Source of the DNA: Zoroaster sp. YZ-2022
Lineage: Eukaryota > Echinodermata > Asteroidea > Forcipulatida > Zoroasteridae
NCBI GenBank assembly: GCA_029582265.1
Contig: CM055826.1
Span: forward strand, 37,766,127 to 37,830,126
Length of the DNA stretch: 64,000 nt
Direction: 5' to 3'
Part shown: in pieces, positions 56,683 to 64,000 of the stretch
Layout: each line of letters opens with the position of its first letter
Numbering within the stretch: the stretch's first letter is position 1
Position numbers and translations under genes: made by a program
Notes under the pieces: model-generated
Told to the model about the DNA's origin: nothing
Database searches by the model: none
The model's input: only the letters and a program-made list of their open reading frames with translations

Positions 56683-56836
56683 TCCTGATGATGGCTAGAG
56701 CAGACTAGTCGAAACGTTGAGAACAAACCAACCGGCTCTTCTCAGAGCCATCACTTCTTCCAAGAAGAGATCATACATCGTGTCACCCGAAAGAACTCAA
56801 GTACCTATCTCCACCATGCAAAGCCTCAAATCCTAC
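56683..56836 (+). mobile_element. hairpin-bearing retroelement, single unit
   Basis: 154 bp starting tcctgatgatggctagagca then gactagtcgaaacgttgag, ending ccaccatgcaaagcctcaaa. Flanked by AACAATCATC (56673-56682) and AACAACCATC (56837-56846), 9 of 10 identical. Confidence 0.82.
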
Positions 56837-57434
56837 AACAACCATCAGCTTTACACAAAGTAAGTTTTACAGGGGTGCGACTTAACAAAAGTAAAAAATA
56901 CTGAAAAAAGGGTAGTGGGCCTTGGTCTCCCTTTGGTCTAGAGGACAAAGCCCCTGAATCTCCTGGATGTTTATTTTTGAGGATTTACAGACTCTCCACA
57001 CCCCCCAAAACAAGAAACTAGCGGTTTGGACACAATACAGGCTACTTATTTCAAGGCCTGGACTACAACATGATAATATCGTAACCATACAATGTTCAAA
57101 ACATATTACGGCTAAATCAGTGAATGTTTTGAAGATATCGAAATATCGCCATACTGAAGATATCGTCGCTATTCCAAAAATATAGAAACACAATACAGGC
57201 TACTTCTGTCTTTCTTTTCTCTTCTTTCAAGAACATTTTGAGGCAAAGGGAGATTGTAAAAAAAATCCTAAAATCAGGAAAAATCCTGAGAAATCACAGG
57301 CCTGGTTTTCCATTCCAAATCGATCAACTGTATATATAATTTTATAACCTTACAATCTTTAACAAGATATTTATTGGGGGAGGTAGGGTAGCATGTACCC
57401 GTCTTTTATCACCCTAAATTTACGATATTTTTTG

Positions 57435-57848
57435 TAAGCTTGGGCGATAACACGATAATATCGAATATCGCGATACCTTTTTTATTCGATTACGATATCG
57501 AGAAGCTTCTTAAGTTATCGAGATATCGGCAAATCATGATTAAAAATATATATCGCGATTAAAAAAATCGCCATTGTGAGTCAAGTCAGAAATTCCTTTG
57601 AAACAAAATTATGACAGTCTTTTCAGCTTTTGAAAGTGAGAAACAAAAGTGAACTACTTCAAAAGTACATACACGCTATGCAAACGAATTTGCAATTTTT
57701 TGTGATGCTTGTAGAGGGGTACATACCTGTGGTTATCGGCTCTAAAGCAATCATGCATGAATGAAAAAAAATCATGATACTATCGAAAATCGCGATATAT
57801 GTTTGCCGATATATCGTGGATGAAAAAAATTGATATCGCCCAAGCTTA
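57435..57848. mobile_element. MITE with TAAGCTTGGGCGATA ends, copy 1
   Basis: Inverted ends taagcttgggcgata, body full of atcgcgat-type words. Flanks ATTTTTTG and ATTTGTTG are probably an 8-bp duplication with one change. Inverted relative to the copy at 63,454. Confidence 0.82.
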
Positions 57849-58912
57849 ATTTGTTGTGCCCCCCCCCCTTTTAGCAGGGTACCCTTTAGCAGGGCGCCTT
57901 GAGCGCCCAGCAGGGTGAATATGTGCACGCTAAAAATCTTTATTATTATTACCCCACTTTTTTGTCCATCTTTGATCCGCCCCTAAGGGCGATAAAATTT
58001 TAAGCTTTTAAAACAAATTCTATTACAGCAACCATGCATCAACAACATAAGAAATGGTATTGGTAAGACGAGCATTTCAATAGCTAGCTATTATGAGGAG
58101 AAAATAAAACTACAAAGACATTGTGTGTATGTATAAGAAGTATATCAGAATGTTTTGATAGACTGGGACTAATGGGTTTGGGGTTAGAACCATGACATTC
58201 AGGCATTCAATAGGAGGGAGGAAATAACTGCATTGTTATGAAAGGCTTTCTGCTGAGACATGACATGGTGTTTTCATCCAGTTATAATGTATTGACTGAG
58301 AATTAGTATTTAGCAGATGTTCAATTTTATACTCGGAATGTCAAACGTTTGAAGAGGGAATAAATTTTATGTCGAGGGGCTCCTTAGACTGTTTGAAAAA
58401 AGAAAAAAAAAGAAAATGAAAAAAAAATCAAAACAACAAATAAATGAAAAAATGTAACTTATATTCTAACAAATATGACAAGGTGATACAGGTTTCTGTA
58501 AACAAAAATGTTACAAAATTTCTATAAAAAAATGAAAATTTATTCAACGCATATATTGGTATTTATGAATCTTATCATGTCTCTTGTATTGAGCATAAAA
58601 ACCTAGATATTGAGAGGGGAGGGGAGACAAGTGTATTTTTACCACCGTGTACCCCCCAACAACAAGAGTTGACTAAAGTTAGGCCTACAGACTGGAAATT
58701 TCTCAAAAATATTTTGACTCAAGACTACGTTTCAGAAAATGTTAATAGTTCCTAGAACAATGTTAAGCACTCCCAGAACAGAGATATTAAATCAAATAAA
58801 AAGATCATCATTTTTGGTATTTTGTTTATTTTAGGGTACGGGCTGGTCCAGGTATTTATTTTGTTTTAATGTGTACATTTAAACAATCAATGTATGTATG
58901 TAATCAATGTAT

Positions 58913-59170
58913 TAACCCTACCACCCCAAATCCATCAAAATCCTCCAAGGGGCACTTTTTGGTGAAAGTTCTGCACTGTTAGAAACTGGTACTTTCACCT
59001 CTTCAAATGGGATAAAATTACTACCTGGCAAGAAGTACAGGCCATAAATGCTGAATATGAAAGATCAATGAAAATGCATGGTGCATTTTGAAGATAAGGG
59101 CATGTTTCCAAAAGTGCAATGACGGATTTTGGGGGATTCAGGTAGGTTCCTAGCCAGAATACCTAGGGGT
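58913..59170 (-). mobile_element. copy of the TTAACCCTAACC MITE
   Basis: Contains gcactgttagaaactggtac, aagaagtacaggccataa and the right end agaatacctaggggtaa. Confidence 0.65.
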
Positions 59171-59363
59171 AATGTACACATATGTATGTTGTCTGTATTC
59201 TGTCCCATTTTGCCTTTGAGAAAGAACCTGCTATGTAGGTTTGAAACATAAGGCCAATTACAATTATTTTGCATAATCAATTTTTTTGTAACTCTTGTTC
59301 TATATATTTTAACATGTATTTAATCATTTGGTAATGTACATGTATTAACTGTTATCTGATAAA

Positions 59364-59730
59364 ATGTTGGGTATACATTGGCCATCCCATACAACCAATG
59401 ATACTGTTAGAGCACTAGCCACCACTCAGTTGGGCCAGCATGACGGCTTCCTCATTGTTAAGAAGCAGAAACTAACTTGGTTTGGGCATGTTCTTCGGGC
59501 GAAGGGTTCCTTAGTGAACACTATCCTTCAGGGATCAGCAGAGGGATGTCGCAAGCAGGGTCGCCCAAGGAGATGCTGGATAGATGATGTGAAATCCTGG
59601 ATAGGACTAGGCTTGAACCAGTTGTTGCGAGTGACAGAAGACAGAAAAACATGGAAACTCATTGTGTATCGCGTCTTGTTGCCTCGACGGCCTTTGGGCT
59701 ACGGGACGTGATGATGATTAATGTATTACT
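59364..59730 (+). mobile_element. non-LTR retrotransposon, C-terminal fragment
   Basis: A 115-codon open frame gives LLG-like start, KQKLTWFGHVLRAKG, ILQGSAEGCRKQGRPRRCW, DDVKSWIGLGL and VTEDRKTWKLIV. This is a classic LINE reverse-transcriptase tail with the H-V-x-R and G-R-P motifs. It ends near tgatgatgattaatg, a common 3' end for such elements. No upstream RT domain is present, so it is 5'-truncated. Confidence 0.88.
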
Positions 59731-59840
59731 ACATGTATTTACTCGTTTTTTGATGGTTTAAAATTTTTGATCATGTTACAGCACTTTGAGGTTGTTGTAA
59801 CGTGAGGCACTTTATAAATCTAAATATTAATACCAACATA

Positions 59841-60235
59841 GAGCTAGATAACTCAGTTGGTAGAGCACAGTAACCTAGGTCAAAGGTAATTTTTTTCTTG
59901 GTCCCTCCACAAATTTGATATATACTACTCAAAACAATTTAGGGAACAAAACAACTTAGGGAACACCAGATTTACTGCAAGAGGTGGTCACACCCGTTAT
60001 TAAAATGTTCCATGAACCGGGATTTTCATTTGCAACCCCCTCTCTCTTTCAGTAGTCATGTCATGAAATGTGTAATCACTACATGCATCCTTTATCATCC
60101 GTTTCATTGTGCAGTTGTTTCTCATCAATTCTGTGAAACATTGTGTTTATCTGAAATAAATGATCTTGCTTTAACTGAGATTATTCCGGTGTTCCCTAAA
60201 TTGTTTTGAGTAGTATATGTACCTAGTCAATGACC
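59841..60235 (+). mobile_element. tRNA-like repeat interrupted by a MITE
   Basis: gctagataactcagttggtagagc resembles a tRNA A-box region, with ggtcaaaggt near the B-box position. It is interrupted at 59,923-60,215. An uninterrupted relative is at 60,836-60,960. Confidence 0.6.
59923..60215. mobile_element. Tc1/mariner-like MITE, copy 2
   Basis: Same inverted ends TACTACTCAAAACAATTTAG and TA flanks as 29,398-29,673. A short aacaaaacaacttagggaac duplication follows the left end. Confidence 0.78.
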
Positions 60236-60415
60236 CTTGCGGTTTTTTTTCTCGTATGATTTGACAAAAGTAAATAAATCCTGAAAAATGGGTAGCAGGC
60301 CTGGGTTCTCCCTTTGGTCAAAGCCCCCCTGAACCTCCTGAATTTTGGAGGATTTACAGAATCTCCACATCCCCACAAACAAGAAACTAGAGGTTTGGAC
60401 AGAATACAGGCTATA

Positions 60416-60766
60416 CTTCTTCCTTTCCTTGGTGGCTACTTCTTCCTTTCCTTGGTGGCTACTTCTTCCTTTCCTTGGTGGCTACTTCTTCCTTTCCTTG
60501 GTGGCTACTTCTTCCTTTCCTTGGTGGCTACCGGTACTTCTTCCTTTCCTTGGTGGCTACCGGTACTTCTTCCTTTCCTTGGTGGCTACCGGTACTTCTT
60601 CCTTTCCTTGGTGGCTACTTCTTCCTTTCCTTGGTGGCTACTTCTTCCTTTCCTTGGTGGCTACTTCTTCCTTTCCTTGGTGGCTACTTCTTCCTTTCCT
60701 TGGTGGCTACTTCTTCCTTTCCTTGGTGGCTACTTCTTCCTTTCCTTGGTGGCTACTTCTTCCTTT
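60416..60766. repeat. 23-bp minisatellite, 14 copies, three with a 6-bp insert
   Basis: Unit ggctacttcttcctttcctt then ggt. Three copies carry ccggta after ggcta, making 29 bp. All plus frames are open, giving false FLSLVATSSFPWW-type proteins. The left flank (60,293-60,415) is a diverged copy of 56,912-57,065. Confidence 0.97.
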
Positions 60767-60835
60767 AAGTAAGAAGTAGCCTGTAATACTTTGGTGGCAA
60801 CTTTATAAATCTAAATATTATTATTACTACCAACA

Positions 60836-60960
60836 TAGGGCTAGATAACTCAGATGGTACAGCACAGTAACCTAGAGGTCAAAGGTCAGTTTTTCTTTGT
60901 CCCTCCACAAATTTGATACACATGTACATGTACACGTATGTACCTAGTCAAATACTCTTA
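60836..60960 (+). mobile_element. tRNA-like repeat, uninterrupted copy
   Basis: Matches 59,841-59,922 joined to 60,216-60,235 (ctagataactcag, ccctccacaaatttgata, tgtacctagtcaa). Confidence 0.6.
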
Positions 60961-61327
60961 CCGTTCTTTTTTCATCTCTATGAACACTGGAGACGCCTAT
61001 GATTCTCATTTAACAGACAATAGTTCTATTCTCGAATGCCAAGGATCATTTACGTCTAATTCTTTCAAGGATTCAACTCATAAAATCTTAATTACTGTTA
61101 CATTCAACTCTCAGCTGGCTATAATTAACTGACAATGGCCAAGCCGCAGACAAAAGAAGACTCTATCATGCTAAATTGACTCCAGAGGATGAGTGGATTT
61201 GTAAATGGGCTATGACAGACCAAACAAAAACAGCGAGCTTTTCCTTTGCGTTGCCAATAATATTGCTCTTTTTAAGTGATGAGAATACTTGATGAGAAGT
61301 TCTCCTTCTGGTTAAGTTTGCTCACAC

Positions 61328-61510
61328 TAGCGGCGTAGCCAGGACTTTTTCAGTGTGGGGGTGGGGGCACAGGGGGCATTGCTTTTCAGTGGGGGGCCCG
61401 GGGTATGGGTTTTTTCCCTTTTCTTTTTCTTTTCTTTTTTTGGGGCACTATCATGATATTTCGTGGGGGGGCACTGGAAATTTGAGGCCCCCCCATGGCT
61501 ACGCTACTGA
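61328..61510. mobile_element. G-rich MITE with GCGTAGCCAGG ends
   Basis: tagcggcgtagccaggac at the left, inverted as ccatggctacgctactga at the right. CTCACAC is duplicated at 61321-61327 and 61511-61517. The ends recall hAT. Confidence 0.78.
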
Positions 61511-61661
61511 CTCACACAGTCATGGAAACGAACAAGAAAGGCTTATATATATGTATATATATTTTTTGTATATAAGGAGCAACTGTGAACTATAGCACAA
61601 CAGACATTAACTAGGTCAATGATGAACAGAATGAAATATAGACTCAAACTGACGGCTATAG

Positions 61662-61912
61662 ATTTGTGAAATTCTTGCGTCGGGAGATAAACAATTGATT
61701 TAATTTTGCTCTTACACCGACGTGTGTATAGCACTGTATACTCAGTGCTTTCCGAGTGTCTGTGAAAAAACTACACAGGCGACTCGGGCGGGATTCGAAC
61801 CCACGACCTCCTGCTTACTAGTGCAGACGTCTTACCTCTCGACCACCGAGCTTGCCCGATGACGATTGGCCGGCTAGAATCCTATATAGCAGCGGGTTCC
61901 GCGATATATATA
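61662..61912 (-). mobile_element. second tRNA-derived SINE family, intact copy
   Basis: Minus strand: ggcaagctcggtggtcgagagg, gtgggttcgaatcccgcc, then the tail. The ~50-bp segment agatttgtgaaattcttgcg occurs again right after it (61,912-61,960). Confidence 0.8.
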
Positions 61913-62155
61913 GATTTGTGAAATTCTTGCGTCGGGAGATAAACAATTGATTTAATTTTGCCCTAAATGATTTAATTTTGCCCTAATTTTGCCCTAACTG
62001 AAGGCTCTTAATAAGAGCTCTGATTGACCAATAAATTGTTCACTGCAACAGAAATGCCTGGCAAAAGAAGAAAAAAACAAAAAATAAAAGAAAACAGAGA
62101 GAAATGGACAGGAGATAAAAATGCCAAAGGTTAAAATGACATAAGAGAATAAAAG

Positions 62156-62283
62156 AGCACACTGATCGAAACGTCAAGTTGTAACCTCCAGTTCTTTTCA
62201 GAACTAATTACTACTCAATTGAGAATTTCACATGGTGTCACTGCAATTAGTCTTACTTATCCTCTTCACCATGCAAATCTACC
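62156..62283 (+). mobile_element. hairpin-bearing retroelement, 5'-truncated
   Basis: Starts inside the hairpin loop (agcacactgatcgaaacgtc), then gttcttttcagaactaatta and the 3' end tcaccatgcaaatctacc. Confidence 0.7.
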
Positions 62284-62928
62284 TAAAAAATATATCTGGA
62301 GGTCATGACATCCAGGTAAACCTATCAACTGAGCCCTACCAGAAAGATATATAGTATACTGAGACGCAATAGAAACTTACCACTTGTTTTGGAATAGCAT
62401 AAAATTGTAATGGTTCAAAATAAGACAACACAACAATTTGGATTAGAAATGGTGGCATTTTATTGAGGAAATGTCCACGTTTTGTCCACTGTACTCGATC
62501 CCATCTGTATCCACTTCACCGCGAGTGCACATATTACATTTGTGCATTGTGATTACTGATAATTTAAGGTCGAAAAAGTGGTAAGTTTCTATTGCGTCTC
62601 AGTATATATATAAACTAAGCATCAAAAGAAACTTACTAAATCATGTTTATTGACATGTGCTTAGTAAAGATTACTGAAGTTTACCTGTGTTCAAATATTA
62701 AAATTTTTCCGTGGAAGATTTTAATGAGTGTCCTTCCAAAGATTTGATAAGTTTCTTTTGATGCTCAGTATATATAGATATATATATAGTCCTTATATTA
62801 TATGAACACAAGAAATTACCATTTCAGGTAAAAACAACATTTTGAAATTCGTAATTTGCCAAATTCCAAATGAAGTTAATAAAAGGTAAGATACAGAATA
62901 TACACAAGCTCATAGCAATAATGTTACT

Positions 62929-63088
62929 GCTGATGACAACTAGAGCAGACTAGTCGAAACGTTGAGAACAAACCAACCGGCTCTTCTCAGAGCCATCACT
63001 TTTTCCAAATAGAGATCATTACATGGTGTACCCACAAGAATTCAATAACATCTATCTCCACCATGCAAAGCCTTAAATCCTACATTAA
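62929..63088 (+). mobile_element. hairpin-bearing retroelement, single unit, copy 2
   Basis: 160 bp starting gctgatgacaactagagcag then actagtcgaaacgttgag, with 3' end caccatgcaaagccttaaat. Flanked by ATAATGTTACT (62918-62928) and ATATTGTTACT (63089-63099), 10 of 11 identical. Confidence 0.82.
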
Positions 63089-63453
63089 ATATTGTTACTA
63101 ATATGACTAAAATGATATCACCCCATGGTGGGAAGGTTTTTCACTTGGTGTTGGGGATGGTATCTAACATCGCTTGCAGTTTTCTGTCTGAGATAATATC
63201 CTTTTGGTATAATTAATGACAAATGATTTTTTTGTTTTTCGGAGACGTAAATTCAATTTCTGTTATCTAAATAAAGACAGAAATTCCACATTTGAAAAAA
63301 TACGAACACTCTGAATGCATTTTCACTATTTTCTCGTTAACCACTAATTAATGTCTAAAGTACAGATTCATTTACAGATATCTTACTAAGTGTTTACTGG
63401 ATTAAACTTGGAATGGTGACCTAGACTTCTTATTTAACAACCTTCTGTATTGG

Positions 63454-63869
63454 TAAGCTTGGGCGATATCGATTTTTTTCATCCACGATATATCGGCAAA
63501 CATATATCGCGATTTTCGATAGTATAGCAATTTGTTTTTCATTCATGCATGATTGCTTTAGAGCCGATAACCACAGGTATGTACCCCTCTTCAAGCATCA
63601 CAAAAAAATCGCAAATTCGTTTGCATAGCGTGTATGTACTTCTGAAGTAGTTCACTTTTGTTTCTCACTTTCAAAAGCTGAAAAGACTGTCATAATTTTG
63701 TTTCAATGGAATTTCTGACGTGACTCACAATGGCGATTTTTTTAATCGCGATATATTTTTTTAACCACGATTTGCCGCTATCTCGATAACTTAAGAAGCT
63801 TCTCGATATCGTAATCGAATAAAAAAGGTATCGCGATATTCGATATTATCGTGTTATCGCCCAAGCTTA
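63454..63869. mobile_element. MITE with TAAGCTTGGGCGATA ends, copy 2
   Basis: Perfect 8-bp duplication TGTATTGG (63446-63453, 63870-63877), which points to hAT. The body is the reverse complement of the 57,435 copy. Confidence 0.88.
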
Positions 63870-64000
63870 TGTATTGGTGCTGTTTTTATTTATAGGTGAC
63901 AAAGGGCCTTATGAATCCATTACAAAATGAAAAGTGGCCCAAACTAAGTCATGCAGCACATAATTATGACAAATACAGCTAGAGCTTAAGTGTTGGAACA

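Noticed and set aside
58219..58260. Possible KCNQ exon (minus strand reads SRKPF)
   Set aside because: Neighbouring residues do not fit the S2-S3 consensus and no splice-bounded frame exists.
60314..60779. FLSLVATSSFPWW repeat proteins
   Set aside because: All three frames of a 23-bp minisatellite are open; none is favoured.

Overview
The window is animal (metazoan) nuclear DNA. It is AT-rich, intron-dominated and full of transposon remnants. It contains one well-supported host gene: a voltage-gated KCNQ (Kv7) potassium channel on the minus strand. The repeat complement is tRNA-derived SINEs, CR1/L2-like LINE ends, palindromic MITEs, Helitron-like elements and many minisatellites. This fits a marine invertebrate, possibly an echinoderm or other deuterostome, but that placement is a low-confidence impression.

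Layout. 1-19,267 lies downstream of the channel gene and holds SINEs, MITEs, fold-back elements and a 4.0-kb DNA transposon (10,269-14,279). The transposon has ~410-430-bp terminal inverted repeats and a broken gene with a FEN/XPG-like nuclease signature and a cysteine-rich C-terminus. 19,268-51,449 holds eight phase-compatible KCNQ exons. They run in minus-strand order: end of S3 plus S4, S5, pore plus S6, post-S6, helix A, linker, helix B, and the C-terminal coiled coil with the stop codon. Together they encode 589 residues. 51,450-64,000 is read as KCNQ intron because the next upstream exons (S1 to S3) were not found.

The KCNQ introns are 304 bp to 15.2 kb. The largest (35,212-50,374) holds a 165-bp satellite array, two tandem Helitron-like elements carrying seven TGACGTCA sites, a 1.5-kb inverted-repeat element, SINEs and LINE ends. 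The 1.55-kb intron before the last exon holds a 17-copy, 29-bp minisatellite.

The strongest candidate for an undescribed system is a dispersed family of short elements. Five copies carry 10-12-bp target-site duplications and related 3' ends. Several begin with a TGAnGA / hairpin / GAAAC motif in which the stem changes but pairing is kept, which resembles a hammerhead-ribozyme core of the kind known from Penelope-like retroelements. Two of the copies are inverted dimers, one with perfect 114-bp arms. All classifications here come from reading the sequence; no database search was run.
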